64,000 nt of DNA from Sphingobium sp. 15-1 (GTDB lineage: Bacteria > Pseudomonadota > Alphaproteobacteria > Sphingomonadales > Sphingomonadaceae), in the NCBI RefSeq assembly GCF_013375535.1, contig NZ_JABXJG010000002.1, forward strand, positions 124,001 to 188,000, in the 5' to 3' direction. The notes below the pieces were generated by a model. It was not told the DNA's origin. It did no database searches and saw only the letters and a program-made list of their open reading frames with translations. Both the position numbers and the translations under genes were made by a program. Shown one piece after another: positions 46,054 through 53,208 of the stretch. Within the stretch, counting starts at the first letter, position 1. Each line of letters opens with the position of its first letter.

Positions 46054-46959
46054 ATGGTAGGCATTACGGAACTCGGCTATATCGGCATCGGCATATCCAA
46101 CGAGGCGGCCTGGAAGGAATATGCGGCGGCGGTCATCGGCATGGAGGTCTGGGACGGGGAGCGCGACGACCGTTTCTACCTGAGGCTCGACAATTGGCAT
46201 CACCGCATCGTCGCGCACAAGGACGGCAGCGACGACCTCCTCTATCTCGGCTGGCGGGTGGCTGGCCGGAAGCAATTCGAGGAAATGCAAGATCAACTCG
46301 CCGCCGCCGGCCTGGAGTTCCGCCAGGGAACGCGGGAGGAGGCAGAGGAGCGGCACGTCCTTGAATTGCTGAAATTGACCGATCCGGCGGGCATCCAGAC
46401 CGAAATCTTCTATGGCCCCGAGGTCTGCATGAATCGCCCGTTCCATCCCGGACGGCCGCTTCATGGCCGCTTCCTGACGGGAAATGCAGGCCTGGGCCAT
46501 TGCATCGTCGCGCAGCCGGATCATGAAGCGGCCTATCGTTTCTACAGCGCCTTGGGCTTCGAAGGCGGCGTGGAGGTCAAGATCGGACCGCCCGAAGTGC
46601 CGGTCTATGCCGAACTGACCTTCATGCATTGCAATGAACGGCAGCATTCGATCGCCTGGGGCGCGCCGGGCGCCGCGAACAAGATGATGAATCATCTGAT
46701 GATCGAATATGATGACGTGAAGGATCTGGGCGCCGCGCATGATCGCGTCCGGGAGCGCCAGATAGCGGTGGCGATGAATCTGGGCATCCATGCCAATGAT
46801 CGCGTGCTGAGTTTCTATGCGGCCAACCCGTCCGGCTGGCTGATCGAACTCGGCGCGAGCGTGGGCCAGCCCTTCCCGTCGCAGAGCGAATATTATCGCG
46901 CCGATATTTTCGGTCATAAGGTCGAGAAGGCTGGATTCATCTTCGCGGAGCGCGAATGA
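46054..46959 (+). CDS. Type I extradiol ring-cleavage dioxygenase 2 (BphC/HsaC-like)
   Basis: 301 residues, GGAG 8 bases before the ATG. The active site is complete in the order and spacing of BphC: iron ligands His149 (GLGHCIV), His214 (MMNHLMIEY), Glu265 (GWLIELG), plus His198 (QHSIAWG), His246 (LGIHAND) and Tyr255 (SFYAANPSG). It should cleave a substituted catechol next to the hydroxyls with Fe(II) and O2. The bicyclic-substrate branch (2,3-dihydroxybiphenyl, DHSA) is the closest by motif. It lies 130 bases after FAA hydrolase 2, a sensible next enzyme. Confidence 0.92.
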   Translation: MVGITELGYIGIGISNEAAWKEYAAAVIGMEVWDGERDDRFYLRLDNWHHRIVAHKDGSDDLLYLGWRVAGRKQFEEMQDQLAAAGLEFRQGTREEAEERHVLELLKLTDPAGIQTEIFYGPEVCMNRPFHPGRPLHGRFLTGNAGLGHCIVAQPDHEAAYRFYSALGFEGGVEVKIGPPEVPVYAELTFMHCNERQHSIAWGAPGAANKMMNHLMIEYDDVKDLGAAHDRVRERQIAVAMNLGIHANDRVLSFYAANPSGWLIELGASVGQPFPSQSEYYRADIFGHKVEKAGFIFAERE

Positions 46960-46965
46960 CGGTGG

Positions 46966-46998
46966 CCCCGGCGCACGGCATCCCGCCTTGCGCCGGGG
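46966..46998. terminator. Hairpin between convergent genes
   Basis: CCCCGGCGC (46966-46974) and GCGCCGGGG (46990-46998) form a perfect 9-bp stem with a 15-base loop between the stops of the extradiol dioxygenase and the NTF2-like gene. Confidence 0.55.
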
Positions 46999-47013
46999 TC
47001 GGGGATCGAGTCT

Positions 47014-47418
47014 TCAGGTGCACGCCCAGGCCACGTTGAAGCTGTCTTCCAGAAGATGGAAGGATTTGATGCGGCCGTGTTCGACGATGATGTTCGCGGC
47101 GATCTCCGTCTCTATCAGCTTGCCGGTCCGCAACACGCGGGTTGCGAGTGCGCCCAGCACGACCACGCGATTGCCCTTCACCAGCATGTCGGTCAGTTCG
47201 AAATGCTCGGATGCCGTCTGGGCGCGCAGCAGGGCGTAGCATTCGGCAACGGCGGCCTTCGAAGTCCGGTGGCCGATCCAGGGCACCACGCTGGTGTCCC
47301 CCGCGACAAGCCAATCGACATCGTCGCTGATCATCTCGGCTATCTCCGCCACATCCTCCGCCGTTCCGACGCGGCGGAAAAACTCTTCGACGACGGCTTG
47401 GGGATCTTGCGTCTGCAT
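47014..47418 (-). CDS. SnoaL/NTF2-like protein D
   Basis: 134 residues from the ATG at 47418, chosen for GGAGAGG 6 bases upstream; the longer frame to 47559 is not protein-like. DPQAVVEEFFRRVGTAEDVAEIAEMISDDVDWLVAG...WIGHRTSKAAVAECYALLRAQ...VVVLGALATRVLRTGKLIETEIAANIIVEHGRIKSFHLLEDSF is a textbook SnoaL/ketosteroid-isomerase-like pattern. It is divergent from the GntR regulator; a TATCGAATAT motif lies between them. Confidence 0.8.
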   Translation of the reverse strand: MQTQDPQAVVEEFFRRVGTAEDVAEIAEMISDDVDWLVAGDTSVVPWIGHRTSKAAVAECYALLRAQTASEHFELTDMLVKGNRVVVLGALATRVLRTGKLIETEIAANIIVEHGRIKSFHLLEDSFNVAWACT

Positions 47419-47553
47419 CAAGGGCCTCTCCATTGGGAAAAATTCGGTTGCTGCCGGATCTTGCCGGTCATCGGATCGAAGGCTGCGAAAAGGAATTGCG
47501 ACCTTTCCGTCAGCCATTTTCAGGCCCTTATCAGTGGCACAGGCCGGACATGG

Positions 47554-47573
47554 CGTCAAATATATTCGATAAT
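47554..47573 (-). promoter_or_regulatory. Candidate operator between NTF2-like gene D and GntR gene
   Basis: Reading the minus strand, ATTATCGAATATATTTGACG combines the TATCGAATAT core with a TTGACG box. It faces the NTF2-like gene and lies about 100 bases ahead of the GntR start, where autoregulation would place an operator. Confidence 0.45.
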
Positions 47574-47672
47574 AATATCTGTTATATATAATTTCACATT
47601 ATAAACAGACTAGTTGAGGAGTTGGAAATAGGCTAGAAAGCGATAAAAGCGCGCATTTAAGAGGTAGTCGCA

Positions 47673-48410
47673 TTGAAAATCGACAATCAGGTCAAAAGCT
47701 CTCCCGAAACCGCTGCGGGAGGCAATGACAACGGCGCCACGCGTGCCCGGGACACCTACCATATCATCAAGCGCGACATACTTGAGTGCCGGCTGCTGCC
47801 GGGCGCCAAACTCAAGCTCGATCAGTTGCGGACGCGCTACGACGTCGGAGGAAGTCCCCTTCGGGAAGCGCTGGTGCGTCTGTCGGCCGATGGACTGGTC
47901 GTGCTGGAGGATCACCGCGGATTTTACGTCGCGCCGGTATCGCGCGCTGATCTTGTCGACGTCACGAAGATGCGCATCATGCTGGAGACGCGCGCCCTGT
48001 CGGACTCGATCGAGCATGGAAGCGACGAGTGGGAATCCCGGGTGATCGGCGCCTATCATTATCTGTCCAAGACGGAGACCTTCATCGACGGCAACCGGAT
48101 CATGGGCCAGGATTGGGAAAGCCGCCACCGGGACTATCACACGACGCTGGTCGAGGCCTGCGCCTCGCCCTGGCTGCTGCGCCTTCGCGGCTTGCTTTAC
48201 GACCAGGCGGATCGCTATCGCCGCTTGTCGCTCTTGTCGCAGCGCGCTTCGCCGCAAAGCCGGCCCGCCAATACGGAGCATAAGCAACTGCTGGACACGG
48301 TTCTGGCGCGGGACGTGGACGCGGCCTGCGCCATATTGGCGAAACATATCCAGAAGACGACGGATATTCTGATCGATGACCCAGAACTGCAGCGTTATCT
48401 TTCGCCCTGA
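47673..48410 (+). CDS. GntR-family regulator, FCD type
   Basis: 245 residues from a TTG start at 47673 (AGAGG about 8 bases upstream). Residues 28-95 are the winged helix (DTYHIIKRDILECRLLPGAKLKLDQLRTRYDVGGSPLREALVRLSADGLVVLEDHRGFYVAPVS). The C-terminal FCD domain (MRIMLETRALSDSIEHG...HRDYHTTLVEACASPWLL...EHKQLLDTVLARDVDAACAILAKHIQKTTDIL) has the histidines that hold its metal or ligand. FCD regulators usually repress catabolic genes and release on binding an organic acid. It is a candidate binder of the TCGA-centred motifs. Confidence 0.92.
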   Translation: MKIDNQVKSSPETAAGGNDNGATRARDTYHIIKRDILECRLLPGAKLKLDQLRTRYDVGGSPLREALVRLSADGLVVLEDHRGFYVAPVSRADLVDVTKMRIMLETRALSDSIEHGSDEWESRVIGAYHYLSKTETFIDGNRIMGQDWESRHRDYHTTLVEACASPWLLRLRGLLYDQADRYRRLSLLSQRASPQSRPANTEHKQLLDTVLARDVDAACAILAKHIQKTTDILIDDPELQRYLSP

Positions 48411-48430
48411 GACGGCATTTCTGGCCAGCC

Positions 48431-49183
48431 TCAGGCCATCATCGCCCCGTCGATCGTGATCTCCGATCCGGTGATGTAGGACGCCTCGTCGGACATGAGG
48501 AAACGCATGAGCCGCCCTATATCCTCCGGCTTGCCATAGCGCCCGATCGGAATGGTTGAGAGAATATGGGCCTGTTCCTCCGCCGTGTGCGATTTCAGCA
48601 TGTCGGTCTCGATCGAACCGGGCGACACTGAAACGACCCGGATGCCGAAGGGAGCGAACTCCCTCGCCGCGCAGCGCGTCATCCCGCGAACCGCCCATTT
48701 GGATGTGGCATAGGCGAACATCCCCGGAAATCCGCGCTGTCCGACGATCGACGCCAGGTTGATGATGACGCCGCCGCCGGCCTTCTTCATTGGTTCCAGG
48801 ACGGCCTGCATGCCCAGGAAGACGCCAAGCTGATTGACCCTGTAGATGCGGTCCATCAGCTCGACCGTCGTATCCGCAAGGTCGCAGCTCTTGAAAATGC
48901 CGGCATTGTTCAGAAGCCCGTCAATGCGGCCGTGATCGCGCAGAACGCTGGCGACCACGCTCGTCCAGGAGGCGGGATCGGACACGTCATGGCGGAGGTA
49001 GCCGATATGGGCCGCTGCGTCCGCAGGCAGGCCGGCATGGTCCGGCTCCTCGACGTCTAGGACGACGACCTTCGCCCCGCTTTCGGCAAATGCCAGGGCC
49101 GCCGCGGCGCCCAGTCCGCGCGCGCCGCCGGTGACCAGGATGACCTTGCCCGACAGATCGTCCTTCTCCTTCATTCCCATCAT
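48431..49183 (-). CDS. SDR-family oxidoreductase
   Basis: 250 residues: TGGARGLG, the acidic LDVEEPDH, NNAG, the serine in NLASIVG, YATSK with Tyr and Lys, ending SYITGSEITIDGAMMA. It is the last gene of a five-gene minus-strand operon (NTF2-like, alpha/beta hydrolase, GlcG-like, exported NTF2-like, SDR). It closely resembles the SDR at 23118 (MKAA/MQAV, KWA(I/V)RGMTR), again pointing to parallel pathway branches. Confidence 0.9.
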   Translation of the reverse strand: MMGMKEKDDLSGKVILVTGGARGLGAAAALAFAESGAKVVVLDVEEPDHAGLPADAAAHIGYLRHDVSDPASWTSVVASVLRDHGRIDGLLNNAGIFKSCDLADTTVELMDRIYRVNQLGVFLGMQAVLEPMKKAGGGVIINLASIVGQRGFPGMFAYATSKWAVRGMTRCAAREFAPFGIRVVSVSPGSIETDMLKSHTAEEQAHILSTIPIGRYGKPEDIGRLMRFLMSDEASYITGSEITIDGAMMA

Positions 49184-49218
49184 TTTCCTCCACTATATCT
49201 TGACGGCAGCGCGCATGG

Positions 49219-49749
49219 TCACGGGATGCGGGCGAGCTGCCTCGCCACGGCGGGAACGTCCATCAAGAACCACATTTCCGAAAAGCGGCCATCGACAACC
49301 TTGTAAAAGCAGAATTCGGTAAACTCGACCGAAGCGCCGGTCGGGCTCAGGCCCACCCATGGCCTGGCAGGCGTGCCCGTGTCGCGCAGCTTGGCGACCA
49401 GGCGTCCGCCCTCGACCACCAGTTCCTCAAGATGCCATGTGAAGTCCGGCACCGCATCGATGATCCCCTTCAGCGATATGATGACATCGTCCCGTCCGCG
49501 CTCAACGCCGTTCATCAGGACTTTGTCGTGGATCAAGGTCGCGACGAAGTCATAGTGGCGGGCATTCACGGCTTCCAGATAACGCGCATAAAAAGCATGC
49601 AGTTCGGCGGTGGACATGTCGTTGTTCCTTGGCGTCTTCGATGGCTTGAGGCCGGATGCGGCGAACGCCATGCACGGGGCGATCAACATGGCGGCCAGCG
49701 CTGCGGCGCCCGCGTGGACCAGGCTGCGGCGGTCGATATTCCCGGTCAT
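49219..49749 (-). CDS. Exported SnoaL-like protein with twin-arginine signal
   Basis: 176 residues from the ATG at 49749, which lies one base after the upstream stop. The N-terminus has IDRRSLVHAGAAALAAMLIAPCMAFAAS, a Tat-type signal peptide with two arginines and a hydrophobic core. The mature part (AELHAFYARYLEAVNARHYDFVATLIHDKVLMNGVERGRDDVI...SPTGASVEFTEFCFYKVVDGRFSEMWFLMDVPAVARQL) is a SnoaL/ester-cyclase-like fold. Export of such a fold is uncommon and suggests a periplasmic step, matching the Tat flavoprotein at 33788. Confidence 0.78.
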   Translation of the reverse strand: MTGNIDRRSLVHAGAAALAAMLIAPCMAFAASGLKPSKTPRNNDMSTAELHAFYARYLEAVNARHYDFVATLIHDKVLMNGVERGRDDVIISLKGIIDAVPDFTWHLEELVVEGGRLVAKLRDTGTPARPWVGLSPTGASVEFTEFCFYKVVDGRFSEMWFLMDVPAVARQLARIP

Positions 49750-49750
49750 T

Positions 49751-50179
49751 TCAGGCCTGGCTGGCCAGGCCGGCGGCGGCGATGCCCTCCAGCGCGCAAA
49801 TCTCGTCATTGTCGCTGGTATCGCCGGTTACGCCGACGGCGCCGAGCGGCGCGCCGCCGTCATCGACAACGATGATCCCGCCCGCCGCCGGAATGACGCC
49901 AAGCGGACTGATCGGCCCCAGCGCACCGATAAAGGCCGGGCGCTCCGCCGCCATATCTCCGATCTTGCGGCTTGAGACGCCAAGCGCGAGCGCCCCGCCC
50001 GCCTTCCCGCACGCGATCTGCGGGCGCAGCGTCGAGGCGCCGTCCTGACGTTCGAAGGCGATCAGATGGCCGCCCGCATCCAGCACCGCCACGCTGAGTG
50101 GCTTGAGGCCAAGCGCCCCCCCCTTGGCGAAAGCGGTGGCGATGATGGTGCTGGCCTGTTCAAGAGTGATGCGGCTCAT
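49751..50179 (-). CDS. GlcG/HbpS-family protein
   Basis: 142 residues of the compact GlcG type: TLEQASTIIATAFAKGGALGLKPLSVAVLDAGGHLIAFERQDGA, then ACGKAGGALALGVSSRKI and GGIIVVDDGGAPLGAVGVTGDTSDNDEICALEGIAA. Proteins of this family bind heme or cofactors such as cobalamin, or accompany oxidoreductases in catabolic operons without known activity. It lacks a signal peptide. It follows the alpha/beta hydrolase gene by 17 bases, and the next gene begins at its stop. Confidence 0.85.
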   Translation of the reverse strand: MSRITLEQASTIIATAFAKGGALGLKPLSVAVLDAGGHLIAFERQDGASTLRPQIACGKAGGALALGVSSRKIGDMAAERPAFIGALGPISPLGVIPAAGGIIVVDDGGAPLGAVGVTGDTSDNDEICALEGIAAAGLASQA

Positions 50180-50196
50180 ACGGAAATCCTTTTGTT

Positions 50197-51207
50197 TCAG
50201 GTGATTGCGTGCGGATGAGACAGGCCCATCGGATCGCGCATATTGTCGCTATGCGCGGGATTGTCCTTTCGGTATCCCTCCAGAAATTCCATCGTCAGCG
50301 CCAGAAATTCGGCCGGCTTCTCTTCGGCCGGATAATGGCCGCAATCGGCAATGACCTCCGATCGCAGATGTTCGGCCAGCGTCGCCATCTCCGCTTCGAT
50401 CATCTCGCCGCAACAATATTCCCCAGCAATCGTCAGGACGGGCATTTTCAGCATATCCCCCTCCCCCCGCCGACGATGTTGCGGAAGCGACAGGTCGAGG
50501 GCGCGATAAAATTCGAAACTGGCGCGAAGCGCGTCAGGATTGCGGAGCTGTTCGATATAAAGGTCTTGCGCGTAACGCGGGACAGCATCCGGGCTGGCCG
50601 CCTTCGTTGCGAATTGATGGCGGAAATACAGATCCTCGCGACCGCGCACCAATTGCTCGTTGATCCCTATCGCCCGATTGAAATTATGATGCCAGAGCAT
50701 ATCGCTCAACCGCCGGTCGTCCGGAAGGAGGGGCGGCGAAGGCGAGACCCCCAGGATCAGGGATTCGCTGAGGATGATGCGCTCGATCCTGTCAGGGCGG
50801 TCGGCGGCCATGGCATAGCCGGTCCACATGCCAATATCGTGACCCAGCATGGCGAAATACTGGTGCCCCAGCGCGTCCATCAGCGCGAACATGTCGGCAA
50901 CCCGGCTATCGGTGTCATAGCCCGTCTCCGGCTTGTCGGACAAGCCGACTCCGCGAGGATCGGCCGCGATCACCGTGAAATGCGCGGCGAGAGGGCGCAT
51001 CAGATAGCGGAAGGCGAACCAGTTTTGCGGCCAGCCCGCGAGCAGCAGCAAGGGGCGACCCGATCCCCCGATCACCGCATGAATATGGCCATCGTCGACC
51101 GGGACGAGATAGCTTTCGAACAGCGCGTCCAGGCGCAAATCTCCCGGCACGTCATGCACGGAGCCGCGGCCTGTCGCCGTTTCGAACGTATATTCTGGAC
51201 TGGCCAT
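50197..51207 (-). CDS. Alpha/beta hydrolase, epoxide hydrolase-like
   Basis: 336 residues from the ATG at 51207 (GGAAGAG 6 bases upstream). The oxyanion loop reads AGWPQ (57-61), where epoxide hydrolases have HGWP. The nucleophile elbow is GHDIGM with Asp124, and a late DCGHYPAEEKPAEF carries the catalytic histidine. It partners NTF2-like protein E just upstream, repeating the NTF2/hydrolase pairing at 19666-21113. Epoxide, lactone or C-C hydrolysis are possible; the substrate is unknown. Confidence 0.85.
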   Translation of the reverse strand: MASPEYTFETATGRGSVHDVPGDLRLDALFESYLVPVDDGHIHAVIGGSGRPLLLLAGWPQNWFAFRYLMRPLAAHFTVIAADPRGVGLSDKPETGYDTDSRVADMFALMDALGHQYFAMLGHDIGMWTGYAMAADRPDRIERIILSESLILGVSPSPPLLPDDRRLSDMLWHHNFNRAIGINEQLVRGREDLYFRHQFATKAASPDAVPRYAQDLYIEQLRNPDALRASFEFYRALDLSLPQHRRRGEGDMLKMPVLTIAGEYCCGEMIEAEMATLAEHLRSEVIADCGHYPAEEKPAEFLALTMEFLEGYRKDNPAHSDNMRDPMGLSHPHAIT

Positions 51208-51241
51208 GTGAAGCTCTTCCGCTCTATTCATCGGTATCGGC

Positions 51242-51661
51242 CTATTGTTGCGCGCATGCCTCAAGGATCTGAGCCGTGTCCCAATAAAATGGCCGGAATT
51301 CGATCAGGCGATCATCCTCGGCGCGGACATATTGAAAACAGTCCAGCGGAAAGGATTTTCCCGAATTGCGCGACACCGCGACCATCTTGATCTTGGTGAT
51401 CACCACCAGACCGCAATCGAACTGCTCGGTTTCGAGAAGCTGGACGCTGGAGAATGTCCGATCAAATGCTTCAAGCCAGGCCTTGAGGCCGTCGACACCT
51501 TTCCATTCCCCGCCAAAAGGCAGCGAATCCGCCTGATGCATGATGCAATCGGGGTGAATGAGATCGGCCATGATGGAGAAATCGCCTCCATCCGGGGAGA
51601 GATAGTGATATTCCTTTTCGTAGAATTCGTTGAGAATCTCTTTTGCGCTTCGCCCTGCCAT
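51242..51661 (-). CDS. SnoaL/NTF2-like protein E, paralog of protein A
   Basis: 139 residues, first gene of the minus-strand operon. AKEILNEFYEKEYHYLSPDGGDFSIMADLIHPDCIMHQADSLPFGGEWKGVDGLKAWLEAFDRTFSSV aligns throughout with the protein at 19666, including the ending EFRPFYWDTAQILEA. Both are next to an epoxide-hydrolase-like gene. The shared histidine and aspartate positions (IHPDC) are candidate catalytic residues. Confidence 0.82.
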   Translation of the reverse strand: MAGRSAKEILNEFYEKEYHYLSPDGGDFSIMADLIHPDCIMHQADSLPFGGEWKGVDGLKAWLEAFDRTFSSVQLLETEQFDCGLVVITKIKMVAVSRNSGKSFPLDCFQYVRAEDDRLIEFRPFYWDTAQILEACAQQ

Positions 51662-51860
51662 AGCCTTGTCCTTCAGATGCGCCGTCTCGGCCGATATGAC
51701 CTCTCCGATAGGCCCGGATCGCGCCGGATGACCCGGCGGAAGTGCGTGCCGTCGTGTCGAAGGCCGCTTACCCCATCAGATGCATATCGCCTCTCCTGCC
51801 CGACCTTATCGCGACGGGATCAGTCATACATAAAGCATCTTAACTTGTAAATAAGATCAT

Positions 51861-51881
51861 ATTTTCGATTATTCGTTGACG
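51861..51881 (+). promoter_or_regulatory. Conserved promoter motif upstream of FAA hydrolase 3
   Basis: TTTTCGATTATTCGTTGACG (51862-51881) matches 44897-44916 except at two adjacent bases and lies at nearly the same distance from the start codon. Conservation while the leader diverged suggests a functional operator/-35 element. Confidence 0.5.
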
Positions 51882-51937
51882 AATCGATCAAGCCGTGCTT
51901 CAAGGCTGGCAACGAAAAGCCTCGGAGATGGATCGGC

Positions 51938-52855
51938 ATGACATTTTCACTCGCCACCTTGCGGAGCGACGGGGCAGCGATCCCAGCGATTGAGATTGAG
52001 GGCCGGTTCTGGCCGATCGAGGGATTGTTCCCGGAATTGAAGAGCCTGACGGCTGATGGCGGCCTGCTGGGCCTGTTCCGGCAATGGGACAGGGTCGAGG
52101 CGATGCTGGTCGCGGCATTGAGCGACCCCGCCTTTGTTCCCAATGCATCGGTCGAACCGCTCGACCCGGCGGAGGACGATTTCCTCGCCCCCCTGCTCTA
52201 CCCCTCCAAGGTCGTCCTGATCGGCGGCAACTATGCCGACCATGTCCAGGACGATGCCGGCGAGACCTTCAACAAGGAGGATAATCTTCCTCTCCTCTTC
52301 CTCAAGCCGCCGACGACCAGCCTGGTGGGCAGCGGAAAGTCCGTGCGCTATCCCACCCAGTCCCAGAAGCTGGACTGGGAGCTGGAACTGGCGGTCGTGA
52401 TCGGTCGCGGCGGCCGCAAGATCAAGGCGGACGAAGCAATGGACCATGTCGCGGGCTATACCATCGGCCTGGACCTCACCGTGCGCGACTGGCAGATGGA
52501 CGCGCGCCATCTGGGCACGTTCGACATGGTCACCGGCAAGGCCTTCGACGACAGTTGTCCGCTTGGCCCCAAGATCGTGCCCAAGCGCTTCGTCGATCTC
52601 CAGGCGCTCGACATCAGGCTCACCGTCGATGGCGAGCTCAAGCAGAACGGCAATAGCGGCAATATGACATGGACCGTGCCCGAAATCATCGAGGCCGTTT
52701 CGGAGCATATCACCCTCGAACCTGGAGACGTCATCCTCACCGGCACCCCGGCCGGCGTCGGTTTCCCAACCGGAACCTTCCTCAAGGTCGGATCAAGGCT
52801 CGTCGGGGAAATCACAGGCCTCGGCAAACTCGCCGTCGAAATCGCCAATGGTTGA
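51938..52855 (+). CDS. FAA hydrolase-family protein 3, near-identical copy of protein 2
   Basis: 305 residues. From the ATG to codon 302 the protein equals the copy at 44971; the DNA differs at about seven positions by eye, all silent (for example GCC/GCT, TTC/TTT, GCG/GCA). Sequence identity begins at the ATG and ends near 52846, after which this copy stops at once (ANG). Same family features: LDWELELAVVIG and ILTGTPAGVGFPTG. It lies 350 bases ahead of TonB receptor 3. Having two copies of one enzyme suggests dosage or separate regulation. Confidence 0.92.
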   Translation: MTFSLATLRSDGAAIPAIEIEGRFWPIEGLFPELKSLTADGGLLGLFRQWDRVEAMLVAALSDPAFVPNASVEPLDPAEDDFLAPLLYPSKVVLIGGNYADHVQDDAGETFNKEDNLPLLFLKPPTTSLVGSGKSVRYPTQSQKLDWELELAVVIGRGGRKIKADEAMDHVAGYTIGLDLTVRDWQMDARHLGTFDMVTGKAFDDSCPLGPKIVPKRFVDLQALDIRLTVDGELKQNGNSGNMTWTVPEIIEAVSEHITLEPGDVILTGTPAGVGFPTGTFLKVGSRLVGEITGLGKLAVEIANG

Positions 52856-53208
52856 GGCAGTCCCCGAAATGTTGGACCGAGCTTAAAAATGCCGAACCGA
52901 TGCGCGCCTCCGCCGCAGAGTGGCCTGGTTTAGAGGTGAGCACAGGCGAGTGAATATCGTCCGGTCGTTTTCGATCGCGACAGGGAAAAGGCCATGCATG
53001 GGCCAGATTGTCCGCCCGAGCGCATTGCTTGCGCGTCGATGGCGCTGGTCCCGCCCCTGTCATTGCCCCGAAAAACCGTGAACCAGATACGCAGAAAATA
53101 ATCAGAAGCAAAAATCAGTTTCGATCGGAGCGTCACCCGACGCTCATCTCGTTAAATGGAAGGCGAAATACGTTCTCATTTCGTCCCATTATTGAAGGGG
53201 AGGATAGT
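52856..53208. other. 353-bp intergenic leader of TonB receptor 3
   Basis: No gene is seen. The last 120 bases are AT-richer and run into AGGGGAGGATAGT directly before the receptor ATG, a ribosome-binding site nearly the same as that of receptor 2. A longer in-frame reading from 53008 is possible but gives no signal peptide at its start. Confidence 0.5.
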
